Below are positions 8,275 to 17,108 of a stretch of DNA of 64,000 nucleotides, piece by piece (the stretch's first letter is position 1; every line of letters begins with the position of its first letter). The notes under the pieces were generated by a model, which saw nothing but the letters and a program-made list of their open reading frames with translations, searched no databases and had not been told where the DNA came from. Position numbers and translations under genes: made by a program. The stretch comes from Anaerolentibacter hominis (GTDB lineage Bacteria; Bacillota; Clostridia; Lachnospirales; Lachnospiraceae), in contig NZ_JAWDIX010000003.1 in NCBI RefSeq assembly GCF_032380675.1, forward strand, positions 157,580 through 221,579. Direction: 5' to 3'.

Positions 8275-9621
8275 TTACAGACGCTTTAATAAAGCTTCTC
8301 TCTTTTCTTCATATCCGGGTTTCCCCAAAAGGGCAAACATATTATTCTTATAGCCTTCCACGCCTTCCTGGTTAAAGGGGTTAATTCCCATAATATAACC
8401 GCTGATGCCGCAGGCAAATTCAAAGAAATAGAACAACTGTCCCAGATAATATTCATTCTGTTCCGGCACCCTCACATAAGTGTTCGGCACATCACCGTCT
8501 GTGTGAGATAAAACAGTACCTCTCATGGCGTTCTTATTGACAAAGTCCACGGTCTTGCCGGCCAGATAATTCAGACCGTCCAGATCAACCGGTTCTTCCT
8601 CAATTTTAAGCTCACATTTTGATTCCTCGATCTCCACCACAGTCTCGAACAGAATTCTCTCCCCGTCCTGGATAAACTGGCCCATAGAGTGCAGATCTGT
8701 TGTCAGATCCACAGCTGCCGGGAAAATGCCCTTACGGTCTTTTCCTTCGCTCTCGCCAAAGAGCTGCTTCCACCACTCGCCTGTATAGTGGAAGGATGGC
8801 TCATAGTTAGCCAGAACCTCAATCTTTTTACCCTTTCTGTGAAGGATATGACGGATCGCCGCATATTTGGCGGCGTCACAGCTATCATAATCACTGTCCA
8901 GGCAAATCTTGCGCATGGACGCAGCACCCTCCATCAGCTGATCAATATCAGCACCGCTGACTGCAATCGGCAAAAGTCCGACCGCGGTCAATACAGAATA
9001 ACGGCCGCCCACATCATCCGGCACTACAAAAGTTTCATAGCCCTTTTCCGTCGAAAGGTTCTTCAGCGCGCCTCTCTCCTTATCAGTTGTCGCATAGATT
9101 CGTTCTGCTGCCTTATCTCCATACTTCTCTTCCAGTTTCTTTTTAAAGATTCTGAAAGCAACAGCGGGTTCTGTCGTTGTCCCAGACTTGCTGATTACAT
9201 TGATAGAAAAATCCCTGTCGCCGATTACGTCAAGTAAGTGTGTCATATATGTACTGCTGAGATTGTTTCCAACAAAGTAGATCTCCGGAGATTTTCTGAT
9301 CTCTCTGGAAACACTATTTGCAAAATTATGCCCCAGGAAATCAATTGCAGCACGGGCTCCCAGATAGGAACCTCCGATTCCGATTACAACCAGCACTTCT
9401 GAATCACTGCGGATCTTATCCGCCGCCTTTTTAATTCTGGAGAATTCCTCCTTGTCGTAATCTACCGGCAGGTCAATCCATCCAAGATAATCATTTCCTG
9501 CTCCCTGCCTTCCGAGAAGCTCGTCCTTGGCACAGTCCGTAATACGCTTCATCATTTTTATTTCTTCATCTGAGATAAAAACTTTAGCAGGAGAATAGTC
9601 AAACGTCACTTGTTTTCCCAT
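8275..9621 (-). CDS. pgi: Glucose-6-phosphate isomerase
   Basis: Interconverts glucose-6-phosphate and fructose-6-phosphate. I start at MGKQVTFDYSPAK because AAAGGAG lies 10 nt upstream; the longest frame carries 64 extra residues of non-coding character. The 448-residue length matches the short Firmicutes form. Two SIS-type folds carry VVIGIGGSYLGARAA (about residue 80), the signature DVGGRYSVLTAVGLLP (about 205), and WWKQLFGESEGKDRKG (about 285). The terminator is shared with the convergent BirA-like gene. Confidence 0.97.
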   Translation of the reverse strand: MGKQVTFDYSPAKVFISDEEIKMMKRITDCAKDELLGRQGAGNDYLGWIDLPVDYDKEEFSRIKKAADKIRSDSEVLVVIGIGGSYLGARAAIDFLGHNFANSVSREIRKSPEIYFVGNNLSSTYMTHLLDVIGDRDFSINVISKSGTTTEPAVAFRIFKKKLEEKYGDKAAERIYATTDKERGALKNLSTEKGYETFVVPDDVGGRYSVLTAVGLLPIAVSGADIDQLMEGAASMRKICLDSDYDSCDAAKYAAIRHILHRKGKKIEVLANYEPSFHYTGEWWKQLFGESEGKDRKGIFPAAVDLTTDLHSMGQFIQDGERILFETVVEIEESKCELKIEEEPVDLDGLNYLAGKTVDFVNKNAMRGTVLSHTDGDVPNTYVRVPEQNEYYLGQLFYFFEFACGISGYIMGINPFNQEGVEGYKNNMFALLGKPGYEEKREALLKRL

Positions 9622-9826
9622 TTTAACTGCAGCTCCTTTCCAATAATTTTGATGATAGTGATACCTATCATCCCGGCCCGGATATCTGATAAATCCCTCT
9701 AAATAATCCGGCCCTCTCTTTCCAAAATCTCCCGCCCGAAGGCTGTCGAAACCATTTTGAAAAAAGAATTTTTCATCTATTATTGTATCAAAATAAGCAA
9801 GTAAAAACAACAATTTTCTGACTTAT

Positions 9827-10507
9827 TTAGGTGGCCTCTGTCATGAATTCCTGCAGTACTTCTTTTACCACCTGCTGCTCCCTGGGATTCATTGCCGTGC
9901 GCTCTGCCAAAGCCTGTCCCGCTTCGAGATCGGACTCTCTGCGCTTCGCTCTCTCCTTCAGAGACAGCACCGGTTCCTTCACGGGTTCCGGTTCCTGTAT
10001 CCTGGTCACACCCAGGGCATTCTCCATATAGTCTCTCATATTCACATACAGCATTTCTTTCTGAAGGGGTAATTTAGACAGTATCTCCATAATTATCAAC
10101 AATTCCCCAGACACAAATAAGGTGACCAGTGTGGATAACATATAGTTCGGTCCCACCTCATAATAAAGTCCCAAAACAACCCCGGCTGAGCCGGTCAGAA
10201 AGCACAATGCCGTCAATTTTCTGCATAATCTTTCCCAGGTAGAAAGACGAAATCCACCGCATTTGTGGTTAAACAGGCACTTATCCACATATATATCCAC
10301 ATTTTGTATATGTATTTCGCCCTTAAGCGCCTTTTGTCCGGCTTCATAAAACCGTTTCATCAGCTTGTTCTTTGTACTCCCAATTTTATTGGATGTCCTT
10401 ATCAGTCTGGTGTACATGCCGCTCAAAATCAGGCGCAGTAATATCTCCAGTCCGCAGATTCCAAGCATTCCATAGATAATCCAATGATTTTCTAAAAATT
10501 TTACCAT
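9827..10507 (-). CDS. Conserved membrane protein, unknown function
   Basis: 226 residues. A first hydrophobic helix (IIYGMLGICGLEILLRLIL) is followed by a basic region with cysteines (KCLFNHKCGGF, near residues 76-86). Two more membrane segments occupy about residues 95-145, and the C-terminus is a charged cytoplasmic tail of about 65 residues with probable coiled-coil character (SLKERAKRRESDLEAGQALAERTAMN). I do not recognise the family. It stands alone, 205 bp downstream of pgi's start on the same strand, after a 348-bp gap from mtnN. Confidence 0.75.
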   Translation of the reverse strand: MVKFLENHWIIYGMLGICGLEILLRLILSGMYTRLIRTSNKIGSTKNKLMKRFYEAGQKALKGEIHIQNVDIYVDKCLFNHKCGGFRLSTWERLCRKLTALCFLTGSAGVVLGLYYEVGPNYMLSTLVTLFVSGELLIIMEILSKLPLQKEMLYVNMRDYMENALGVTRIQEPEPVKEPVLSLKERAKRRESDLEAGQALAERTAMNPREQQVVKEVLQEFMTEAT

Positions 10508-10855
10508 GTAAGCCCCTTCCTTTCCTTCCTTGCAGAATACCGTTTCCAGTGATTTGCGTCTATACCGCTATTATCACCAAACCCAGAAAATCGAACAGCA
10601 AAGGTACCTGGCTTTGTTGTCCCGCACACAGTTATCTGGTTGTACTCCGGGCAGCCAGATCTGAAAAACCGGCTGTGGATCACACTGTTTTTCGGACTGC
10701 CTTCTAAAGTTATCACAACAAGTATAGCGGACAAGCCCTCTGCAAACAAGACTTCCAGGCCATGATTTCGTCGTAAAATCTCGACAAAAACCAGCCCTGT
10801 CCCGGCCGTTTTTTACTGTATTTTAAGGAAAAAAGGGGAACCATGCAGAACTTTA
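10508..10855. other. 348-bp gap between mtnN and the membrane protein
   Basis: An 82-codon minus-strand frame crosses most of it and overlaps the downstream start. It has no convincing ribosome site or recognisable protein, so I treat it as non-coding. The minus-strand RNA contains a GGGAC..CAAAGCC stretch reminiscent of part of a c-di-GMP-I riboswitch, but the other conserved blocks are absent. Nothing firmer is seen. Confidence 0.4.
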
Positions 10856-11557
10856 TCACATCAACTGTTCCAGCATTCCCTTCACCAGTCTGACACTGTG
10901 CAAGATCGCCAGCTTTTCGAACGTATCGTAGTCCATCTCCGCACCATCATCCGCCTGATCGGAGATACCTCTCAGGATGACAAACGGGATCTGATTCAGA
11001 TAGGCTGCATGGGCAATTGCCGCGCCTTCCATCTCCACACAGGCTCCGTGAAAAGTCTTTGTCAGCCACTCCTTTTTCTCTCTGCTGCAGACGAACTGGT
11101 CCCCGGTGAGAATCCGGCCGGGCAGTACTTGAATATCCGGATTTACCTCCCTGCATACCCGGACTGCCAGATCGCGCAATGGCTCATCTGCCTGGAAGAC
11201 GGAGACATCCATCTGTGGTATCACTCCTGCCTCATAACCGAATCCCCCTGCGTCCATATCATGCTCCAGGGCCTCTGTAGAGACAACCACATCTCCAATT
11301 TTGATCCGGGCATCGAGACCGCCGGCAATTCCCGTATTGATCACACAGTCTGCCTCAAAGATATCTGCCAGAATCTGAACGCACAGTGCCGCGTTTACCT
11401 TCCCGATTCCGCACCGGACTACAACAGCATCACATCCGCAGAGCTTCCCTGTATAAAAATTCATAGAAGCCTTCCGTACCAGCTGCTTGTCGTTCATCTC
11501 TGCAATCAACTGTTCAACTTCTTCTTCCATGGCTCCGATAATGCCTATCTTTTTCAT
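10856..11557 (-). CDS. mtnN: 5'-methylthioadenosine/S-adenosylhomocysteine nucleosidase
   Basis: Hydrolyses methylthioadenosine and S-adenosylhomocysteine, feeding methyl-cycle salvage. The start giving MKKIGIIGAMEEEVE leaves 233 residues, the family norm; GGGAAAGG lies upstream. Motifs are GAMEEEVEQL (1-20), INTGIAGGLD near 75, VEMEGAAIAHAAY near 165 with the catalytic-site glutamates, and LRGISDQADDGAEMDY near 190 with the catalytic aspartate. The ribosome site overlaps a hairpin, noted separately. It is monocistronic as far as visible. Confidence 0.96.
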   Translation of the reverse strand: MKKIGIIGAMEEEVEQLIAEMNDKQLVRKASMNFYTGKLCGCDAVVVRCGIGKVNAALCVQILADIFEADCVINTGIAGGLDARIKIGDVVVSTEALEHDMDAGGFGYEAGVIPQMDVSVFQADEPLRDLAVRVCREVNPDIQVLPGRILTGDQFVCSREKKEWLTKTFHGACVEMEGAAIAHAAYLNQIPFVILRGISDQADDGAEMDYDTFEKLAILHSVRLVKGMLEQLM

Positions 11558-11570
11558 TTTTATACCCATG

Positions 11571-11602
11571 CCTTTCCCGTTTTGAGTCCCTCCCAAAACG
11601 GG
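11571..11602 (-). other. Hairpin touching the mtnN ribosome-binding site
   Basis: CCCGTTTTG pairs perfectly with CAAAACGGG across a 9-nt loop. On the minus strand the 3' arm merges with the GGGAAAGG ribosome site, so folding would partly hide it. A similar arrangement precedes the gene at 61264. Confidence 0.5.
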
Positions 11603-11758
11603 AATAGGCCCAATACGTATGGTTGAAAGATTACCTTCAACCTTTTTCTTCCTCCGAATTGAAATTTAATAATATATTAGCAGAAAAGAATAGGGTTTGC
11701 AAAAAAAAAGGTCATAGTATAGAATAAAGGATAAAGTTAACGGAAAGGGTATGATCAA

Positions 11759-12001
11759 ATGACATACAAGACATCAGGAGTCTGCTCCAGAGCCATTCAT
11801 TTTGAGGTGGAAGACGGCAGGCTTGCATCGGTCCGTTTTGATGGCGGCTGCGCGGGGAATACTACAGGTATTGCCCGATTGGTTGAGGGTATGGAAGTTC
11901 ACGAAGCCATCACGCGTCTGGAAGGAATCAAATGCGGATACAAGTCTACATCCTGTCCGGACCAGCTGGCCCGCGCACTAAAAGAGTATGTAAAGGGCTA
12001 A
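11759..12001 (+). CDS. TSCPD-domain protein (TIGR03905 family)
   Basis: 80 residues. The family is defined by the C-terminal TSCPDQLARAL motif. Three further cysteines are conserved-looking: C8 (SGVCSRAI), C31 (DGGCAGN) and C59 (IKCGYKS). TSCPD domains also occur at the end of B12-dependent ribonucleotide reductases, where the cysteines probably bind metal. Stand-alone members such as this have no established function. It precedes murG by 48 bp on the same strand. Confidence 0.9.
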   Translation: MTYKTSGVCSRAIHFEVEDGRLASVRFDGGCAGNTTGIARLVEGMEVHEAITRLEGIKCGYKSTSCPDQLARALKEYVKG

Positions 12002-12049
12002 ACGCCGGTCTCTGCACAAGTTTTAGTATAAAATAAAGGAAGTACGGAT

Positions 12050-13144
12050 ATGAAACGAATTGTATTAACCGGAGGCGGCACAGCGGGTCACGTAACTCCC
12101 AATATTGCGTTGCTGCCTAAATTAAAAGAAGAAGGTTATGATGTACATTACATCGGTTCTTATGACGGGATCGAAAAGAAACTGATTGAAGATCTTGGTA
12201 TTCCATATTATGGTATATCTTCCGGCAAACTGCGCCGTTACTTTGACCCGAAGAATTTTTCTGATCCCTTCAAGGTATTAAAGGGCTGTTCCCAGGCGAA
12301 CACACTGTTAAAAAAGCTGAGACCCGATATTGTATTTTCCAAGGGCGGGTTTGTGGCGGTTCCAGTCGTACTGGCTGCAAAACGTAGAAAAATCCCTGCT
12401 ATCATTCATGAATCGGATATGACACCCGGCCTGGCGAATCGTCTGTGTATTCCCTGGGCCACAAAAATCTGCGCCAATTTTCCGGAGACACTGAATAATC
12501 TGCCCGGAGATAAGGCCGTGTTAACCGGATCTCCGATCCGGAAAGAGCTCTATGCCGGCAATAAAATATCAGGTTTGGATTACTGTCATTTCACTTCCTC
12601 CAAGCCGGTATTAATGGTGATCGGCGGCAGTTTGGGCGCTGCGTCTGTCAACGATGCGGTCCGCAAGGTTCTTCCGGAACTTCTGAGGGATTTTCAGGTC
12701 ATTCATCTGTGCGGCAAAGATAAACTGGACCCTGTCCTGGAAGGAACTCCCGGCTATGTACAATTTGAATACATTAAGAAAGAACTGGCTGATCTGTTTG
12801 CAGCCTCTGACATTGTAATATCCCGGGCCGGCGCAAATGCAATATGTGAACTATTGGCGCTGCGCAAACCAAATATCCTGATCCCGCTTCCGGCTGCTGC
12901 CAGCAGAGGAGATCAGATATTAAATGCCAGATCCTTTGAACGTCAGGGATTCAGCTATGTGCTCGAAGAAGAAAAGATGTCTAATGAAACTCTTATGGAA
13001 GCGGTGACGACCGTCTACTCAAACCTGAATTCTTATATTCAGGCTATGGAACTGAGCGGTCAGAGCAATGCTATAGAAAAAATCGTTGGCTTAATCAATC
13101 AGAATGTTCGTACACCAGAATCGAAAAAAGCCGAAAAATTGTAA
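12050..13144 (+). CDS. murG: UDP-GlcNAc:lipid I N-acetylglucosaminyltransferase MurG
   Basis: Adds GlcNAc to lipid I to make lipid II at the inner face of the membrane. 364 residues, GT-B fold. The N-terminal glycine loop is GGGTAGHVTPN (residues 8-18), and SKGGFVAVPV and HESDMTPGLAN follow. The C-terminal donor domain has VIGGSLGA near 188, SRAGANAICELLAL near 262 and LPAAASRGDQ near 285. The gene is away from the usual division and cell-wall cluster, which fits the MurG form often seen as a separate locus in Clostridia. GGAAG lies 7 nt before the ATG. Confidence 0.95.
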   Translation: MKRIVLTGGGTAGHVTPNIALLPKLKEEGYDVHYIGSYDGIEKKLIEDLGIPYYGISSGKLRRYFDPKNFSDPFKVLKGCSQANTLLKKLRPDIVFSKGGFVAVPVVLAAKRRKIPAIIHESDMTPGLANRLCIPWATKICANFPETLNNLPGDKAVLTGSPIRKELYAGNKISGLDYCHFTSSKPVLMVIGGSLGAASVNDAVRKVLPELLRDFQVIHLCGKDKLDPVLEGTPGYVQFEYIKKELADLFAASDIVISRAGANAICELLALRKPNILIPLPAAASRGDQILNARSFERQGFSYVLEEEKMSNETLMEAVTTVYSNLNSYIQAMELSGQSNAIEKIVGLINQNVRTPESKKAEKL

Positions 13145-13222
13145 TGAACAAAGCGGGCAGCCCACCTCAGCTCCCCTGACTCCTCAATCTTTGAGGGGTT
13201 TGCACGCTTTGCGCGCCGAGCG

Positions 13223-13317
13223 TAGTCAGCTTCGCTGACTATCTCCTTTTACGCGAGTGCGCATAGGATGGTTATTTTCTTGCATAGGAAAGTTTGGAGA
13301 ACTTTCCTATGCAAGAA
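13223..13317. repeat. Two strong intergenic hairpins after murG
   Basis: TAGTCAG-CTTCG-CTGACTA forms a 7-bp stem with a UUCG-type loop. It is followed by a perfect 18-bp stem (positions 13277-13294 with 13300-13317) around TGGAG. The second arm starts TTCTTGCATAGG. Neither has a T tract of its own. Similar CTTCG-loop hairpins recur elsewhere in the window. Confidence 0.65.
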
Positions 13318-13318
13318 C

Positions 13319-13344
13319 AAACAGGCCGCATCTGCGGCCTGTTT
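13319..13344. terminator. Bidirectional terminator between murG and the HIT gene
   Basis: AAACAGGCCGC pairs perfectly with GCGGCCTGTTT across ATCT, an 11-bp stem. Short T runs follow on both strands. It lies 31 bp from the HIT stop and serves the two convergent genes. Confidence 0.8.
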
Positions 13345-13374
13345 TGCTGTCTTAGGCAAAACTGCCACATATAT

Positions 13375-13791
13375 TTACAGTTCTTCTTTTATTTTATCTG
13401 CTATCTGTTCCAGTTCTTCCATATCAGCTTCGCCCTGCTTCCAGGTAATCGTTACTGTATCATCCTTATATCTGGGAATCAGGTGCACGTGAAAGTGGAA
13501 TACGGTCTGACCGGCAATCTCTCCGTTATTCTGCAGCACATTCATGCCGTCGCAATTCAGAACCTTTTTCATTGCCCTGGCAACCTTTGCGGCAACCACA
13601 AAAACTTTGGAGCAGTCTTCTTCGGAAAGTTCATAGATATTTGCCGCATGATTTTTCGGCAGTATAATCGCATGGCCCCTGGAAGCAGGCGCAATATCGA
13701 AGATTACCCGAAAGTTCTCATCCTCATAAATCGTCATGGACGGTATTTCTCCAGCCGCAATTTTACAAAAAATACAATTATCCTCTTTCAT
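13375..13791 (-). CDS. HIT-family nucleotide hydrolase/transferase
   Basis: 138 residues. The N-terminus CIFCKIAAGEIPS has the CxxC pair typical of HinT-like proteins. The histidine triad FHFHVHLIPRY lies near residue 100. Family members hydrolyse adenosine phosphoramidates or related nucleotides; the exact substrate is unknown. The gene stands alone between murG and the DHp-like gene. The start has GGAGGATTTCAGTA upstream, a good site. Confidence 0.93.
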   Translation of the reverse strand: MKEDNCIFCKIAAGEIPSMTIYEDENFRVIFDIAPASRGHAIILPKNHAANIYELSEEDCSKVFVVAAKVARAMKKVLNCDGMNVLQNNGEIAGQTVFHFHVHLIPRYKDDTVTITWKQGEADMEELEQIADKIKEEL

Positions 13792-13914
13792 TACTGAAAT
13801 CCTCCTTTAAATAGACACAAACTGTCTAAAATTGTAACAACATTTTTATTGCTGTTTGCCAGAATACCTGATATCATTATAATTCCAGAATTTACCTGAA
13901 CGGAGGTGCTAAGT

Positions 13915-14217
13915 TTGCTTAAAGATCAGCCTTCTACACTTATGAACGATCGTCCGGTCACTCAAACGTCCATTCTATCTTCCGACCATGACGATTCCTC
14001 CGGCCTCCTCGAACAGGCGCTTCATGACCTGCGCAATCCGATTGCAGCAGTAAGCAGTACGGTACAGCTGCTGGAGGCCAAAGATCCAAACCTGAAATTA
14101 TTGCCCTACTGGGTTCAGCTTCGCTCCGACATATCAGAAATTGTCACCATACTGAACCATTATTCCTGCGTTCCTTTTTGTGATAAAGAATCAGCGCAAG
14201 AACCAGACCTGAAATAA
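13915..14217 (+). CDS. Stand-alone histidine-kinase dimerisation-like protein
   Basis: 100 residues starting at TTG, 8 nt after GGAGG; a GTG nine bases earlier overlaps the ribosome site. Residues about 35-85 (LHDLRNPIAAVSSTVQLLEAK...ISEIVTILNHYS) resemble a DHp/HisKA helix hairpin with an H-box histidine in HDLRNP. No ATP-binding domain, sensor or membrane segment follows. It might be a phosphotransfer or dimerisation partner, in the manner of Spo0B, or a truncated kinase. Its last 74 bases overlap the 3' end of the convergent rhomboid gene. Confidence 0.65.
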   Translation: MLKDQPSTLMNDRPVTQTSILSSDHDDSSGLLEQALHDLRNPIAAVSSTVQLLEAKDPNLKLLPYWVQLRSDISEIVTILNHYSCVPFCDKESAQEPDLK

Positions 14218-15214
14218 AGCCGCCGATGTGCGCCATATTATCAACGCCCTGGCTGACTATCCCGCTGTAGACACTGAGCAGGACAAACAGCATCAGGCGT
14301 CCGGTACTCAGGTCTTCCAATCTGCCCCGATTCACGGTTACCACATAGAGCAGAGCTCCAACCACTCCAAAAATAGCCCCCGAAGCTCCTACGGATACAA
14401 CCGGCTGGCTCCTGCTCATATTCCAAATCATGGACGCTGCTCCTGCCAGCACTCCGGTCCCGAAGTATATAATCAGATATTTCACTTTTCCTACCGCTCT
14501 CTCCAGATTATCACCGATAAACCAGAGAACCAGCATATTATTAAACAAATGACTAAGTCCAAAGTGAAGAAACATATAAGTAAATAACCTGTAGTATTCT
14601 TTCCCTCCTATTACATAAGGCCAGTACATAGCTCCCTTTGAGAGCATATATTCGGAATCATAGACGGAGCCGCCCAGAGAAACTACAAGGTATACAATTA
14701 TATTAACCGCTATAATAACTGTATTACAGGGAGAAAAAAAACGGTTCTTCCTCTTATCCGGCCGGGCCTGGTTAACGGAACTCCGGGTACTTTGGTACGG
14801 GTTGCTCCCCTGTGCGGCAGAAAACGGTGCCAGCAGCCTTTCGATAGAGGCGCGTACCGGATAAAAAAAGTTGGCCGGCATATCATAAACCAGCAGCCGC
14901 TTATTATATTCATCCACGATCCAGCCGCCGTACTGTTCAGAATATATCTTTCTTCCTTCATCTGGTACATTCGTACAGATAATTCCCAGAATATGACGGT
15001 TCTTTCCCCGCTCCGGCAAAAATCCATATTTAATCTGATATAGTATGTGCTCATATTGGGCCTGCGTAAACTCATCCCCACGGGGACAGTGAAACAGAGC
15101 AACAATATACATTTCTGCGTTTTCTTCCGTAAAATACATAGCGCAGCCTGCCACATTCAGCGAAACTGCACGATACCCCAATGAGTCCAGAACATTTTTT
15201 ATCTGATCTATCAT
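14144..15214 (-). CDS. Rhomboid-family intramembrane serine protease
   Basis: 356 residues from MIDQIKNVLDSLGYRAV, with AAAGGAG 6 nt upstream. The first 170 or so residues form a soluble domain (YIVALFHCPRGDEFTQ, GGWIVDEYNKRLLVYD). Six membrane helices follow. Rhomboid signatures are FGLSHLFNNMLVLW (HxxxN-type), GASGAIFGVVGAL with the catalytic serine, and NMAHIGGFISG with the catalytic histidine. It sits 79 bp past the FHA gene at the end of the Tad locus, so pilus-related substrates are possible. That is an inference from position. The N-terminal domain is of unknown role. Confidence 0.9.
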   Translation of the reverse strand: MIDQIKNVLDSLGYRAVSLNVAGCAMYFTEENAEMYIVALFHCPRGDEFTQAQYEHILYQIKYGFLPERGKNRHILGIICTNVPDEGRKIYSEQYGGWIVDEYNKRLLVYDMPANFFYPVRASIERLLAPFSAAQGSNPYQSTRSSVNQARPDKRKNRFFSPCNTVIIAVNIIVYLVVSLGGSVYDSEYMLSKGAMYWPYVIGGKEYYRLFTYMFLHFGLSHLFNNMLVLWFIGDNLERAVGKVKYLIIYFGTGVLAGAASMIWNMSRSQPVVSVGASGAIFGVVGALLYVVTVNRGRLEDLSTGRLMLFVLLSVYSGIVSQGVDNMAHIGGFISGLVLALILYHKKERRNNGSVW

Positions 15215-15293
15215 ATCAGACTCCTTTCTTGTTCTGGTTCTCATTTTACTATTTTTTAAGCCTGGAAGCAATATAAACAAAATAAGAGTGTTT

Positions 15294-16535
15294 CTATTCC
15301 TCACGTACCAGCCGGAATTCCAGCCTGGCAAATAATACCTGATCTCCCGGCTGCAGAAGTTGTTTCTCCTGTTGTGTCAGCCGTATGCCATTTACATAAG
15401 TTCCATTGGTCGAGTTCAGATCTGTAATATATAGTTTACCTCCCTCTTCTTCTAACTTTGCATGCTGTCTGCTTATTGTACAGTCGTCAAGGTATCCTTG
15501 TCCCGTCATTTTCTTTTTTCCTATAATCGTGCAAGGACTTTCAAGCATAATCTTTCTCTCCGTATCCACGGATTGCAGACAGTACCCTGTCGGTTTGGAG
15601 AATTCTCTTAAAATAATCGTTTTGTCAGTGTCTTCTTCTGTCCTCTCTGTTTCCAAAGCAGAATACCCCAAGGCAGAAATTTCCGAAAAGATTGGCTTAT
15701 CCGCCTCATCCATTTCCGGTTCACTTTTCAAATACGGCCAAAACATTACGGCCGCAGTCACAATACAAACCGCCAGAAACACAACTGTCTTTATCCAGTC
15801 AACGGAACCGTCCGCCCCCTGAAAAACACCGCCAAACCACAGACCTCCCCCGGCTGCCGCCATACACAACAGTAAAATCGCTATGCGGATTCTAGCTTGT
15901 CCATTCAATTCCTTTCTGGTCAGGGACTGAACCTTATCCGAAGATAATTCCTCCATCTCAGACTCCTGGTATTCCTCGGGTTCCGGAAGCAGGAGAGGAG
16001 TCCCGCTCCTTCTTAAGATATCCATAAGCCCATCATAACTGCAGTTTTTCCGGCATGCGTCATATAGTTCATAAGCAAGCGTAACGGCAGCCTCATCTTT
16101 ATAGTCCACACAATTAATAAGCTCTTCAAATAATGCGGTAAGCTGTTCCTGAACCGGCCTGCAATAACCATCCAGGTAACAAAGCTCAATCTTATTCTTC
16201 TTGTTGATAAACACATATTCCGGGTCCAAAATAAAATCCTGTTCCGCCAGAAGAAAGTTTTCCCCTCTGTCTATCGTCTGCAAGATACCTCTCAGCCAGT
16301 CCTTTATATGATCCGCATCTATATTTCCCTGTTTCAGAAACTGTTTTAAATCGGTATAACCGGTAATATCATAGTGATATTCCAGATTGTTGTCGATCCG
16401 GTGTATTTCTAGTGCCACAACCCCTGATATCTCGTTATAGCACAGCATTTTGCTCCGATATGTTTCCTCCGTACCTTTGATGATCAGGTATTCTTTGTGT
16501 ATATCCTTTTTACGTTCTGTAATTAATTCAGACAC
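15294..16535 (-). CDS. FHA-domain membrane protein (DUF6382-like N-terminus)
   Basis: 413 residues. Residues 1-180 match the DUF6382 type of domain (EYLIIKGTEE, RGENFLLAEQDFILDPEYVFI, CYLDGYCRPV). Two hydrophobic helices span about 220-265. The C-terminal 90 residues are an FHA domain (TIIGKKKMTGQGYLDD, TISRQHAKLE, DLNSTNGTYVNG) that would read phosphothreonine. The N-terminal and FHA parts probably both face the cytoplasm. It is 15 bp downstream of a TadE-like gene, so it belongs to the Tad operon. A Ser/Thr kinase partner is not in view. Confidence 0.9.
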   Translation of the reverse strand: MSELITERKKDIHKEYLIIKGTEETYRSKMLCYNEISGVVALEIHRIDNNLEYHYDITGYTDLKQFLKQGNIDADHIKDWLRGILQTIDRGENFLLAEQDFILDPEYVFINKKNKIELCYLDGYCRPVQEQLTALFEELINCVDYKDEAAVTLAYELYDACRKNCSYDGLMDILRRSGTPLLLPEPEEYQESEMEELSSDKVQSLTRKELNGQARIRIAILLLCMAAAGGGLWFGGVFQGADGSVDWIKTVVFLAVCIVTAAVMFWPYLKSEPEMDEADKPIFSEISALGYSALETERTEEDTDKTIILREFSKPTGYCLQSVDTERKIMLESPCTIIGKKKMTGQGYLDDCTISRQHAKLEEEGGKLYITDLNSTNGTYVNGIRLTQQEKQLLQPGDQVLFARLEFRLVREE

Positions 16536-16550
16536 TGTACTTCTCTCCCC

Positions 16551-17108
16551 TCAGCGAAAAAGATCCCCGATATAGTCCAGATGTTCATGCAGCATCCAAT
16601 ACGATTTTTCCGTTAAGCCATCTATATCGGCAAGCCCCCGGCGAAGTTCCTCCGGATCAGTCATGGCAAGCCTGCGCGTCAGACTGATTGTATCAGGCAT
16701 AAGAAAAGAGGCTCCCTTTTTTGAATAGGTAACTGTTATGGTGATTTCCGCCGGCGAAACCGCTGTCATAATCATGCCCGATCCGTATAATAGCATTCCT
16801 TTTCCTTTCAGACCATTTATTACACGATAGCTTATATCTGTCTCTTCCTTTTCTTTATCCTGAAAGGGATAATAAACGCTTCGGCCGGACAAGGACCGGT
16901 AATCGGATCTCCCTGTTTCCACGTCTGCGGCATCTCGTATCAGTCTGCCGCCGCGGTCAAGAACCGCATCCGCCGTACTTTCCAAAACCACTTTGTCATG
17001 CAGATACATGCACAGCATCATCAGAGCGGTAATAATGACGATTACAATGGGCATTATCAGCGCCGCCTCAACCGTATAGCTGCCCATAACCCTTTTCCTT
17101 AAATCCAT
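16551..17108 (-). CDS. TadE-like pseudopilin
   Basis: 185 residues from MDLRKRVMGSYTVEAAL; TAGGAG lies 5 nt before this ATG, and the upstream extension in frame only reads the neighbouring gene. The N-terminal GSYTVEAALIMP followed by a hydrophobic helix (IVIVIITALMMLCMYL) is the TadE/pseudopilin pattern; cleavage before the hydrophobic part is expected. The remainder is an extracellular mixed domain of about 150 residues. It overlaps the prepilin peptidase gene by 10 nt, which signals translational coupling. Confidence 0.85.
   Translation of the reverse strand: MDLRKRVMGSYTVEAALIMPIVIVIITALMMLCMYLHDKVVLESTADAVLDRGGRLIRDAADVETGRSDYRSLSGRSVYYPFQDKEKEETDISYRVINGLKGKGMLLYGSGMIMTAVSPAEITITVTYSKKGASFLMPDTISLTRRLAMTDPEELRRGLADIDGLTEKSYWMLHEHLDYIGDLFR

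Noticed and set aside
10560..10740. c-di-GMP-I riboswitch
   Set aside because: A GGGAC..CAAAGCC stretch recalls one block, but the other conserved blocks and the tetraloop receptor are not found.
10501..10749. 82-codon minus-strand frame upstream of the membrane protein
   Set aside because: No ribosome site or recognisable protein, and it overlaps the downstream start.
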